DNA from: Fomitopsis serialis
Lineage: Eukaryota; Basidiomycota; Agaricomycetes; Polyporales; Fomitopsidaceae
DNA length: 64,000 bases
NCBI RefSeq assembly: GCF_022376445.1
Contig: NW_025955037.1
Span: forward strand, 62,001-126,000
Direction of reading: 5' to 3'
The notes under the pieces are model-generated. The model had not been told where the DNA came from. It saw nothing but the letters and a program-made list of their open reading frames with translations, and searched no databases. Position numbers and translations under genes: made by a program. This document shows positions 10,638-21,147 of the stretch, piece by piece. Within the stretch, counting starts at the first letter, position 1, and each line of letters begins with the position of its first letter.

Positions 10638-11769
10638 TGTCGTCGTCAGCTCAGAGCGAGGTGTTGAGGCTGGGAAGCTCCGTGCTCAACGCCTTTACGT
10701 GCCCTGCGAAAGGCCCAATGTACATGGTGACCGGCATGATTAGCTCTTGTCAGAATGCACGGCTCCGTGTTCCGCCTTCGAGTCAGGTTCAGTCAGCTCT
10801 CAGTTGTCAGCAGATGAGATCCTGACTACAATCACATTCAATTCGCCTCCTCCGTGATGGAGGAGCGCACTGGACTGTGGCAAACGCTGATAAGTAGGCG
10901 CGCATACTGCGGCATATGTCAGATACTGCTATGTATGCTCACCTCGATGTTCAAGTTGTTTGATGCTCAACATTGTGTCGCCAAGGCTGCCAGGTCGTTA
11001 ATATCGCGAGACACATGTATGTAGCATCGAAGTACACCGTGTAAGATGATACGCGTACACGCCCCGCTCGACCACAAGACCGGCCGCACTGTAGACTTGA
11101 AATCAGCAGCATAGAAATACGTCCTCCCCCACTCAAAGAGGTCTTCTTTAGGGTCTGCCTAGGGGAGACTAGCATAGAAAGGAGAATTTTCGGGTTTCTT
11201 GCCTTCGTATCTTGCTCAGCTTTTCCTCGCCGAATATATATACAGGAGCAATGCTGTGGTGAGACTCGGACAACGAGCGAGCTGTGGCCTGCGCTGAGGT
11301 GCCAGCTCGCGAGTCGCCTGACGCGATCAGAACTCAGTTTGAAGGGGAACGGAGCGCAGGAGACCCATCATTCCTCTTCAGACTGAGTCGGATGCTTGTC
11401 ACATAGTACGTGCTATGTACATGACTGGGAGGAGGCTCGAGGAGGAGCGAGTCAATAGCGCTAATAGTAGCGGCGTTCCCCGCGATTAGCATAATTGATG
11501 CTCAGTGCCGGCTTTTATGGTCTGCAATGAAAACTATGCGATTAGAGTCGTGCTCCGGAGCCTCGGAGGTGAGTTTATAATCATACAATGTGCAGATTGA
11601 TCGCACAATGCTTCAAGACATTTCAAACTAGGCTGCACATCTGGACTTGCATGCCAGTGGTTCCTCGGGAAATTATGCAAACGCTCACGACTCGGATCAA
11701 GCGTAACATTTGAAGCGATACAGACCCAGAGGCCCTGAAGGTCATGTTCAGCAGTTACCATCGTATTCC
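10638..11769. other. Intergenic, nothing recognised
   Basis: About 1.1 kb between the hydrolase and duplication unit 2. Only short, unconvincing frames are present. Confidence 0.4.
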
Positions 11770-11849
11770 GCCGAGCATACACAATGAGCGACATGCGTAA
11801 GCAAACGCGCAATCTAACTACCACTTCAACGTATAACATCCACCCAGAC

Positions 11850-12434
11850 TCAGTCCAACTCGTCAATCTCCATCGCCCTCGCGGACAGCTCTTCCTCGAA
11901 CTCGCGGGCCAACAGCTCTTCCACTTCGCTGAAGCTGCGGCGTCTATGCGGCCTGGGCAAGGGACGCGGTGGGGGCTTCGGAAGAGGGCGCGGAGGGAGA
12001 GGGCGCGGAGGCGGATTGGGCAGCGGGCGAGGATGGTTCCTGGGCAACACATCGCGGGCCCACAAGGCGTCCTCGTCGTCAAACGAACGCTCGAAGAGGG
12101 ACTCTTCATCGAAGGCGCGCTCCTCAAGCTCAGAGTCGCTCAAGCTGCTGCGGCGCTTGGGTCTGCTGGGCAGCGGGCGAGGGCGCGGAGTCAGGCGGTT
12201 TGGGCAGTGGGCGAGTCGGGCCCCTGGGCATCAGTGCATCACGGGCCCAGAGGTTGTCCTCGAGGCCTCGCTCGTGCAGAGCCTCATCCTCGGCTGCGCG
12301 GGACCAACTGTGCAAGGAGTCAGTTTCGGTGCGGCGTGCAACAGTGCATAGACTCACAGTCCAACGGGGAGGGCGAGAGCCGGCGCGGCGGTCGCAGCAG
12401 CGAGAACAACAGAGAATACGGTGGAGTAGCGCAT
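11850..12434 (-). pseudogene. Secreted acidic/proline-rich protein, copy B (frameshifted)
   Basis: Exon 1 (12434-12358) encodes an intact signal peptide. The 50-nt intron 12357-12308 has a normal GTGAGT donor. Exon 2 then keeps the acidic start and MPRGPTRPLPKPP, but in the first proline block the frame shifts near 12190-12200 and a stop follows at 12130, giving only 84 aa. The family sequence resumes in another frame (PRPRPLPSRPKRRSS, then SDSELEERAFDEES to AMEIDELD ending at 11850). The second proline block is also rewritten (VLPRNHPRPLPNPPPRPLP). Copy B is therefore probably dead or makes a truncated secreted peptide. Confidence 0.65.
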
Positions 12435-12618
12435 GGTGGGTCGTAAGATGTGCGGGACGGAGAGAACGACGGTCGTGAAAAAAGCGGGGCTAGCATCCAC
12501 GGTCAGTATCGACAGCGACGACAGCTGAGAGTGCTACAGTACTCACCAACCAGTACCCTCACTTGAGATGAGCTCGAATGAGAAGAGTGAGCTGGGGGAT
12601 GGGGGAGAGGGCGGACTC

Positions 12619-12626
12619 CTTTTATA
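12619..12626 (-). promoter_or_regulatory. TATA box of proline-rich gene B
   Basis: TATAAAAG on the minus strand within the family-wide promoter block, about 185 bp upstream of the copy B start codon. Confidence 0.55.
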
Positions 12627-12970
12627 CGTAGAGCTCCCAGCGCTAGACACGCCTGACACTCTGCGAGTTTTCCTCTGCACAAGCGGCTATCAGGATGAGT
12701 CCCAAGAGTCCAGAGAAGTAGACCGGCCCCGACGACCACGGGCACATGCGGAGTTCGTGTACCGCACACTAATCACACACCGCATGCCTTCCGGATGCAA
12801 ACTTATACTACCTGTATCCATGGAGCGACTGGGCTCCGTACAAATCGCAGGGTCAGCGCTATCATTCAACACGCATTCAAGTCCTACGAAATCTGCGCGA
12901 AATTAGCCTATAATGTCAATGTTGTAAGCTGACGTAGAGCACACTGTGAGGATTAGAAGCCGTTTCATAT

Positions 12971-13024
12971 CCAAGGATTGTCATGTAACGTCCGAGGATT
13001 GTCATGTAATGTCCGAGGATTTTC
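12971..13024. repeat. Short tandem repeat, about 23-nt period
   Basis: The segment CCGAGGATTGTCATGTAATGT occurs as three imperfect tandem copies. Unit 3 has a single copy at the matching place (near 16175), so the array expanded after the duplication. Confidence 0.6.
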
Positions 13025-14509
13025 AGCTTAGCTGATGGCACGCATGCATCTTCTACACTGATAGCCGATGCAACAGGGTGTAGTCTGTCTCACCCGGATG
13101 CACCACCGGTGTTGGAGCGGTGGTGGGGTACGTCCACACGGATAGGTATGAGACGTCGAAGACGAGACGCACCACGATTCGCGAGCGGATGAAACTAGAG
13201 CGAACGACTTATCAGCGTGACTTGGATGCAAATAGAAGCCCGCTACTTAGCTGCAGAGTACAAGACGTAGCCGTGTTTACGATTGCGCACAAATTGGATT
13301 ATTGGCCGTTTCATGTCTGCACTATGGTGTCGATAGTGCAAGCCCTCCACGAAGGTCGAAGTTCCGTCTGTGACACATTATACAGGAACCTTGGATCTAT
13401 GTGGGCGGTAGCGCACGTTAGTAGTTATAGTGCATGATTATTGATCTTTGAACGACGTAGCGTCGATCTACGTAACTTGAATTTAGTAAGGATGCGGAGA
13501 GAGCGCACCGTAATTCTGCCAATCGGCACTCGCGCCAGGCGAATTCTGAACCAACCGCCAGCATTCCGCCAGTAGAAGTTAGGGAACGTTCATCCTAGAT
13601 GCTCCGCGGATTGCTGTCACTATGTCCGAAACAAAGGGGCGCCCCGGATGGGGTTACCTCAGCGTCCACTCGGAGGTCGATCCTTCGGCCGCGGAGGAGT
13701 GTTAAGCGACTTGTAATTCGCCCAGATGCGACGCGGGGTCGGTTCTCGAATTCAATGCGCAAGCGTGCGGCAGACACGGATCCCGCGCCATGTGTGAACA
13801 CTACGGAGGGGAATTTTTCGCGTCAAGTAATACTCCACAGATGTAAGCCGGCGACGTGTCCGAGTGTATACACTCACATGAGCGAGGCCTGCTGCCAGTG
13901 AACGTCGTGATCCTGCCGCGGACAACCTCGGACATTGCAGCAGACGAACCAGACGGCTTCAAGACAATGCAATGCAGATCGGCTCCCTTCGGCGCCTCGT
14001 CGCGCGAGTTTACATGAAGCACATCACGGAGTGTGCGCTTTCCTGGTCGGTCATCACTGGCAAGAACAAGACGAACCTAAGCCCCCGGCGGGTCCACAGT
14101 ACACTCGGCCTGGGGCCTGCCAGGATAACGCCACCAAACGCGACATGATCAGACATGCAAGCAGGACAAACGAGAGATTCTGCCTGCCAAAAGTATACTC
14201 TATCGAACGTCAAGTTGTCACGTAGCGGCCAGCTGGTTCAGTGAGTCAGTGGGGGCAGTACTGGTTGAACTCAAGAGACGGATGCTAACCGTTCAGAAAC
14301 CGGACCACGATGTGTATAGTGACTTAGTGGGTTTTCAAGTATCAATCTTGTGATGGAGTGTGGATGATTGGACATAGGGTACTCCGACTGACGGATTGGA
14401 TCAAACAAGTTGGAGGACTAGAGCTTACTGTACTTACCGCTTTGGGAAGCATCGTGATCACGAGGCCATTTCGTCTACAACGTTCATGACGAGCAAGCTA
14501 GACAATGAG

Positions 14510-14985
14510 GGCAGGTGCCAAGGGCGTCGTGTCATCAACGAAAGCATGCGACGTGGGTGTTTGCCACTGGTGCATCTGTGACGCGCTACAAGTGAAGGCA
14601 TACAAACCATACCTTCCTCAAAAGGAACGCGATGTCGCTAGCGATCGGGGAGTGCATGTCCTAATACGGAGCACATCTGGACAAAGATGGCAAGTGTCGA
14701 CGTTCCGGCCAAACGAGAAGCTCTCTAGGCTGCTGTCACTCGGCCATGCTTCTTCCGTCGTCCCGTCATATAAGAAGGCGCGTCCTCGTCATGAACCCCT
14801 TTCACATTTCTCCCCCGTTTCTCATCCACCATGGCCAGCGCAATCAAGACTGCCGCTCGGACAGTCTTCGAAATCGCTGCACTGAGACCACCGAGGTCAC
14901 TGACTTGCAGAAAGACATACAGAACCCTTCGAAAAGGCGAGCGAAAAGCCTGAGCACAGACCATGGCGGTTTTGTGTTGAATACA
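14510..14985 (+). pseudogene. Truncated duplicate of the catalase 5' end
   Basis: This segment is closely similar to 20820-21300, which holds the promoter and first exon of the intact catalase gene. It includes a shared TATA-like CATATAAG (14767-14774) and the start codon at 14831 followed by MASAIKTAA. The frame shifts after about 13 residues and meets a stop at 14951. Similarity then ends near 14985, exactly where the 3' flank of duplication unit 3 begins. No heme-domain sequence is present. It is a dead fragment carried along by a rearrangement, though its promoter may still work. Confidence 0.75.
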
Positions 14986-15098
14986 GAGTGCCTGCACTGT
15001 ACAGTCACCGTCGTATTTCACCGGACATACACAATGAACGACATGCGTAAGAAAAGACACAACGTAACTACCACCCCAGCACATCGACATCCACGGAC

Positions 15099-15625
15099 TC
15101 AGTCCAACTCGCCGATCTCCATCGCCCTCGCAAACAGCTCCTCCACCTCGCGGCGCATACGCCTCGGCCCGTGCCACCCTGCTCCAGGCGGCGGGCTTCT
15201 GGGCATCAAATCGCGGGCCCAGAAGGCTTCCTCATTGTCGAACGAACGCTGGAAGAGGCACTCCTCATCGAAGCCGCGCTCCTCAAGCTCAGCGTCGCTC
15301 AAGCTGCGGCGGCTGGTAGGCGGTCTGGGCAGCGGGCGCGACTTCGGCTTCGGGGTCGGAGGCAGCGGGCGCGGCTTTGGCTTCGGGGTCGCAGGAAGCG
15401 GGCGCGGTCCTCCGCCCCTGGGCATCACGTCGCGGGCCCAGAAGTTGTCCTCGAGGCCCCGCTCGTACAGAGTCTCATCCTTTTCGCCGCGGGACCAACT
15501 GCGGAAGGAATCAGTTCCGGTGCGGCATGCAACAGTGCAGACTCTCACAATGCGATGGGGAGTGCCAGAGCCGGCGCGGCGGTCGCAGCAGCGAGAAGAA
15601 CGGAGAACACGGCGGAGTGGCGCAT
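15099..15625 (-). CDS. Secreted acidic/proline-rich protein, copy C
   Basis: Exons 15625-15549 and 15498-15099 with a 50-nt GTGAGA..CAG intron give 158 aa in one frame. It has the family signal peptide (MRHSAVFSVLLAAATAAPAL), the acidic leader with LYERGLEDNFWARDVMPRG, and one full proline-rich block (PRPLPATPKPKPRPLPPTPK, then PRPPTSRR). A second acidic spacer ends in ARDLMPR. The second proline block has collapsed to SPPPGAGWHGPRRMRRE, but a dibasic pair remains. The tail ends AMEIGELD. The gene looks expressible: promoter, splice sites and frame are all kept. Its function is not known; see copy A. Confidence 0.7.
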
Positions 15626-15799
15626 GATGGGTCGTAAGACAGAGAGAACGACGGTCGTTAAAAAGCGGGGCTAGCATCCGCAGTCAGTATCGGCAGCCAC
15701 GACAGCCAAGAGTACTGCAGTACTCACCAACCAGTACCCTCGCTTGAGTTGAGCTCGAATGAGAAGAGTAAGCTGAGGAATGGGGGAGAGAGCGGACTC

Positions 15800-15807
15800 C
15801 TTTTATA
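15800..15807 (-). promoter_or_regulatory. TATA box of proline-rich gene C
   Basis: TATAAAAG on the minus strand in the conserved promoter block, about 175 bp upstream of the copy C start codon. Confidence 0.55.
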
Positions 15808-17900
15808 CGTAGAGCTCCCAATGCTGGACAAGTCTGGCACTCTGCGAGGCTCTGCGATGGTTCCACTGCACAAACGGCTATCAGGAGTGTAGCGAGTGAT
15901 CCACCAGAAACGGACGGCGCCGACGCCCACTGTCACAGCGATCCACGGTACCATGTGTATATGCGGAGTTCGCAGACCGTGTACCAACCGTTCACCGCAT
16001 GCGCTCCGACCTTATCCTGCGTTTATGGCGCCACTGGACCCCGTATAAATTACGAAATAACGTTGCTATTGAACCCTTATCCAGGTCGCTACGAAACATG
16101 CGCGACTTTAGCCTGTACCGTCAATGTTGTGAGCTGAAGTAGAGCACACCGTAAGGATGAGATGGCGCTTCATGTCCGAGGATTGTCGGCTGCATCTAGC
16201 CGCGTCGAGTGAGTATTCATGGACTCAGGTCCTCTGCACCGCCAGTGGGAGCCGACGCTAACAGGCGCATCAGGCCAGTGAGGCTTTCCTGTGACAGAAC
16301 CTCCTGTGCCAGCATCCGCCGCTCATATACGTAGACCGCCCGTGCCCCTCGCACAGCGACCTGATGATTGCCGGTGAGAGATGGGACGCACCACAACTTG
16401 CGACCGGATGACGAGAAACTCGAGCGAAAGACGAATCAGCGCACAACTTGAATGCGAACATAAGCCTGCTGGCTGCAGAGTAAAAGATATAGATCGCACA
16501 GAATTATCAACCGCTTCATGTCTGCGTTATGGTGTTGGTAGCGCACATTCTCCACGAAGCTCGAGGTTCTGTCTGGGACACGTGTCAGACAGACCCTCGT
16601 TCGAGTCGCTGCAACGTCCGAGCGCAGAGCTCAAGACGCTCCTTGGCGGTGCATCCACCACTGCCTGCGGAGTCGTAAATCTAGATTCGAACGGTAGCGC
16701 GCATCAATGGTTGTGGTGCATGATCGCCGAGACATTGATGCGCGCACGATGCGGTGCTGATCTACACAACTTAGTAGGAATGCGGAGAGCTCCCTGGAAT
16801 TCTGTGATCGGCACCCGCGCCAGGCGAAGTCCGACCCAACCGGAAGCTGCCTGTTCGACACTCCAGTGCGCACGCTAGGATTCCGCGAATAGATTGGGGA
16901 CATTCGTCCCGTACCTAGATGCTCCTGCGGGTTGCTGTCAGAATGTCCGAACGAAAGAGTCATTCTGGACGTGATTACATACCTCGGCGTCGACTTGATC
17001 CGCAGGCTCCGATCATGGAGAAGAGTGTAAGTGACCAAGTTGTAGTTCGCCCGGATACCGGGTCGGTTTCGTACTCAATGGGCAAGCTTGTGGCAGACAC
17101 GGATCCCGCGCCATGTGAACGTTTGAACTTTGAAGACACCACGGTCAGGCGTTGTCCACATTGAGTACTCCACAGAAGTAAGCCAGCTACGTGCCTTTGA
17201 ACCGGACGGCTTCAAGACAGTGCAGATCACGCGTCGTCGATTGAGTTTACATGACCTAATCACAGAGCGTCAGCTTTCGTGGTCGGTCACCACTAGCAAG
17301 AACAACATGAACCTCAGGCCGCGCGACGGTTTCACAGTAGACTGGCCCTAGAGCCTGCCGGTACAGTGGTAAACGTGACATGATCAGACATGCGAGCAAG
17401 ACAAACGTATGATGCATCCTCGAAGTCGACCTTGTCACGTAGCTGCACGCTGGTTCCGTGGGCAGCAAGTACTGATTGAGCTCAAGAGACCAATTTTCAA
17501 TGCCGGACCACGGCGTGTTCAATTCTTGTGACGGAGGAGGAGAAGAGGGTATTCCATTTAATCTTCTGTGGTAAAGGAGCGCTTGTGGACGCGGGCGCTT
17601 CCGTTTTCGGAAATGTCGCGAATTCAAGACGGATTGGGCAAGTGTCGTTCTGTTAGGCGCTGGCGCTGGATACTCGGTGACACGGGCAGACACGGGCGAC
17701 TCGCTTTCGCTTTCATGTACAGCCGCACATGGAGCATTGTAGTTACTAGTGTCGAATTACTGAACGGAGAGTACTCCGATTGACGGATTGGGTCGAGCAA
17801 GATCGCAAGTACTTACTGTAGTAGTTTAAGAACTCACCGTGATCACGACGTGTTTTCCGTCAGCGACGTTCATGACGAGCAAGTCAGAATCTTCAAACGT

Positions 17901-18220
17901 ACAACATTGACAGCACACACACAAGTAGTTTCTACACCGTGCAGTGTGCAACCTAGTGCATCTGGAGGCTCGGCCCAATGTAAGACATGCAGGACGTATA
18001 TTTTATAGAGACAAGACAGGAACGGTACATGGTGATAGCGCACTGATTTGCAAGGACACAGAACAGGGTATTCAATCGTACGATACTAGCTACATTGGGA
18101 TGAGAGGCAGAGAGACGTGTATTCATTCGAGCATGCGACGAAAACAATGAGAGGGCAGCATGGTATCGTGAGGCGGGGGATCCACAAGAAAGATGCAGCG
18201 TCCGATAATTTTCCTACAAA
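17901..18220. other. Intergenic, nothing recognised
   Basis: Spacer between duplication unit 3 and the F-box gene. No gene was seen. Confidence 0.4.
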
Positions 18221-19842
18221 CTATGATCCACAATCTGCGGCGAGAATCAGGCACCGCGTCCGATCGTGTAACTGGGACCACGTACGTCGTCTCTCTGAGC
18301 TCCTAATTATCCGGAAAGAGATGACGATCTGCGAAGGAGCAGCCGAAGCGCGTTCAGCACAGGCCGTGAGCAGAGCAGAACGGCGCTCACCGTCGAGCGA
18401 CAAGGTGCGCTCAAACTCGGCCGACATGAGGTAGTTGTCAATGTACGTGCCAAGGCCGACGGTGACGCGCTTCACCCAACGCTCCTCGCTGGACCCCATG
18501 GCTCTCCACCAAGAGACCTTGCCGTGCCATTCACAGTCGGCGGAGCCCGACCCTGTGCGGACGCAGACGTATCGCAGAGAGTCGATGGGCTTCGCCAGTT
18601 CGAGTGCGACCGCTTCCGCGATAGGCGCAAAGACGACCCCTCCGTGGAGATCGGTGATGTCGACGCTCATGCACACGATGTCTAGGTCGCCTAGAGCATT
18701 AGGGACATGTGCCTGTGATGCGTGAGCACATCTGGAGCGCGAGGAGCTGGACGTACTCACCCTCCATTCGTTAGCTCTGCCACGCGCTCTCCGGCATTCG
18801 ACAGCTCGATACGCAGGTATCGCAATCGGTGTGACCGCTCGACCAACTTCTTCCACACCCGAGCATCCGGTTCGGGAGGGATCGTGACGGACAGCATCAC
18901 TGGGTCGAGATGCCTGACGACCACGCCGCCGTGTTCATGAAGGATGCCTTGACGCTCCTCCGTCAAGCGGAGGCCCTTCACGGGCCCTGTTAGACCGCCC
19001 AGCGACACAGGCGTTCCAGCCAGCCAGTCCAGGTGTGGCCAGCCCACCCGGACGCCGGGAGGACGCTCGGGTTTCTCGTCGTTCGCCTGCACGTCTGTGA
19101 CGCTAAAGTCGAAGCGCTGGACGCTCGGGAAGCTCTCGATGATCGCCTGGTGGGGTATAGAGTTGATCGGACAGGCAATGTCTAGCTCCAGCTCCGTTAT
19201 CGACTTCCAGCGGACATCGGCTTGATCGTCGTCGGTGAGATGCTCCGGCGCCGGGCACAAGAGCGTGGCGAGGATGACATGGCGCCGTGGATGCAGCATG
19301 CCTGTGAGGCTGAGCTTGCGCAGGTTGCTGCTCAGGCGGCGCACGGTGGACACCGCTAGCAGCCCGTACTTGCGGAGGTTGAGCTCCTCGAGCGTGGTCA
19401 GCATCCGTACGGCCGCTGCGAGGATGCCGGACTCGAGCATGACCTCCGCGTCGTCGAAGGTGAGCGACTTGAGCGCGGGCGCGTGGGCCAGCACACGCAC
19501 GAGCCCCGGGATGGCGAGGGAGATGCGCTCTTCGTAGAAGGTGCCGAGGTGGATTTCGAGTCGGCGTAGCCATCGGAGGCGATCGGGAATGTCTGCGAGC
19601 ATGTACTTGCAGAAGAGCGTCGCGCGCTCCGTCGAGCGCAGCCTGATGTCTGCGAGCGCGCGACGCTTGGCGATCGCGCGCAGACCGTGCGCTGTCATCG
19701 ACAGACGGAGGGCATCTGGGGATGCTAGGAACGATACAAATTCCTCGAGGATATCCTGATTGAGGGATAGTAGATTGTATCGGGATGGGTACGCCATACT
19801 GACGAGCAGGGTGTTGTTGACACCGATGTACGATTCGGTCAT
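18221..19842 (-). CDS. F-box / leucine-rich-repeat type protein 1
   Basis: The main exon (19842-18761) encodes an F-box-like start (LLSLNQDILEEFVSFLASPD, then ALRLSMTAHGLRAIAKRR). A run of LRR-like segments follows (LRWLRRLEIHLGTF, LKSLTFDDAEV, LEELNLRKYGLL, LRKLSLTGML). Such Agaricomycete proteins are thought to be substrate adaptors of SCF ubiquitin ligases. A C-terminal exon ending at 18221 continues with LRYVCVRTG. A normal-looking 48-nt intron (18760-18713) would break the frame. Only a 29-nt intron (18760-18732) keeps it, giving 530 aa, close to the 527 aa of the paralogue at 30839-32586. So either a very short intron or a one-base defect is present. The start could instead be an in-frame ATG at 19797. 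Confidence 0.6.
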
Positions 19843-21083
19843 TTTTGCGCTGGGGTACCTTTAGATGGTTGTGTGCATCCGACTGATCTTCGCGTCGTGG
19901 TTGAATTGTACTGATCTCAGAAGTCAGCGACAGCATGGAATCGATATCTAGGCCTTGATTTGCGCGTTTACTTACCGTGGTGGCGCGGCGTCTACTTGCG
20001 ATGATTTCCGCGCGTCTGGTTCTTCTTGCGCAGGCTTTCTGTGAGATTTGGACGTGAGTTAGAAAGTGTCCAGTGCAGCGGGTTTCACTGAGACTCACCG
20101 CAAGGCCCCGCGCTCGCCAATCGTCGGGGTACAGAACCAAGAGCAGCGTCAATAGAGGAAACTGATAACACGCGATGCGTCCACGTGTCGTTGTGTGAGT
20201 CGAGTCAAACCGTGCAAATTCGAGTGGCAACGACAAGTCCAGTGAATGCTACACCCCGTTTCATGCAATGAGACGGACATGCGTACAATACTTTGTATCT
20301 ACGAGGGCAAAACAGCCAAGGACATTCAAGTTTGAGTTCGAATTGAACGTTGCAATTGAACAATATTGGTCGCGGCTACTTACCTCTCACGTGACAATTC
20401 ACTGGTCGTCGATCTCAAATTCCACTGCACACTGCCAACACACTGCAACATTCTATCACCACCCAACTCAGGCTACTTACACGGTTTCGGTAATTTAAAG
20501 ATAAAACCCCGAAAAGGACGTGCCAGAGCCTTGCCGGCACGGGCGCGGAGCATTCCATAGGAGCAATGACCATGTGCGAAATGATTGCTGGTGCGTTGCA
20601 GTGTTCGTGAATAACATGTTCCTGTCATAGGCTATATATAGGTGACCGAGTCCATGATCTTGCACAGATCTGCGTATTGCGGACATGATTGCAACAAGCG
20701 CGGCAAAATCCTATGAGGATAAGTACTTGGTACTTGTGCGGTGAGCTGTCCATTCCATAGCAGGTATACCATGCGCACGAAGAAGACTCGGAGACACCAT
20801 GTCGCGGTGAGGGTGGCAGGTGAGGGCGTCGTGTCATCACCTGATTCGCAAGCACACGAAGAGCGCGTACGTGGGTGTTTTGTCACTGGTGAATCTATGA
20901 CGGGCTATGAAGTCATAACAAACCATACATTCCTCATAGGGAAACGCGACGTCGCTAGCGATCGGGGAGTGCATGTCCTAATACGGAGCACATCTGGACA
21001 AAGATGGCAAGTGTCGACGTTCCGGCCAAACGAGAAGCTCTCTTGCTGTCACTCGAGCCATGCTTCTCCCGTCGTCCCCCCGT
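19843..21083. other. Intergenic, upstream of catalase and F-box genes
   Basis: Divergent promoter region. It holds the second copy of a dispersed 74-nt repeat at 20267-20340. From about 20820 it holds the catalase promoter segment that is duplicated at 14510-14985. No gene was recognised. Confidence 0.4.
20267..20340. repeat. Dispersed repeat, copy 2
   Basis: Colinear with 4399-4472, same orientation, same length, about four-fifths identical by eye. Confidence 0.5.
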
Positions 21084-21091
21084 CATATAAG
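21084..21091 (+). promoter_or_regulatory. TATA-like box of the catalase gene
   Basis: CATATAAG lies 57-64 bp upstream of the catalase ATG. It is preserved, with its surroundings, in the truncated duplicate at 14767-14774. Confidence 0.5.
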
Positions 21092-21147
21092 AAGGCGCGT
21101 CCTCGTCATGAACCCCTTCCACATTTCTCCCCCGTCTCTCATCCACC

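Larger units (their letters stand above)
11770..14500 (-). repeat. Segmental duplication unit 2 (inverted)
   Basis: Read in reverse complement, this block aligns with units 3 and 4 over its whole length. It runs from the distal flank (GGTCGGTCATCACTGGCAAG near 14050, GACGGATTGGATC near 14390) to the conserved 3' flank of the gene (ACACAATGAGCGACATGCGT near 11780). It lies in tandem with unit 3 in the same orientation. Confidence 0.6.
15000..17900 (-). repeat. Segmental duplication unit 3 (inverted)
   Basis: Reverse-complement match to unit 4 (24460-27660) and direct match to unit 2. The proximal end abuts the catalase fragment near 14985-15000. The distal end, near CGACGTTCATGACGAGCAAG at about 17865, matches 14485 of unit 2. 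Confidence 0.6.

Noticed and set aside
19103..20236. Long minus-strand frame of 377 codons
   Set aside because: It overlaps the F-box exon in another frame, is Arg/His/Pro-rich, and shows no domain. It is a shadow of a GC-rich gene plus upstream DNA.
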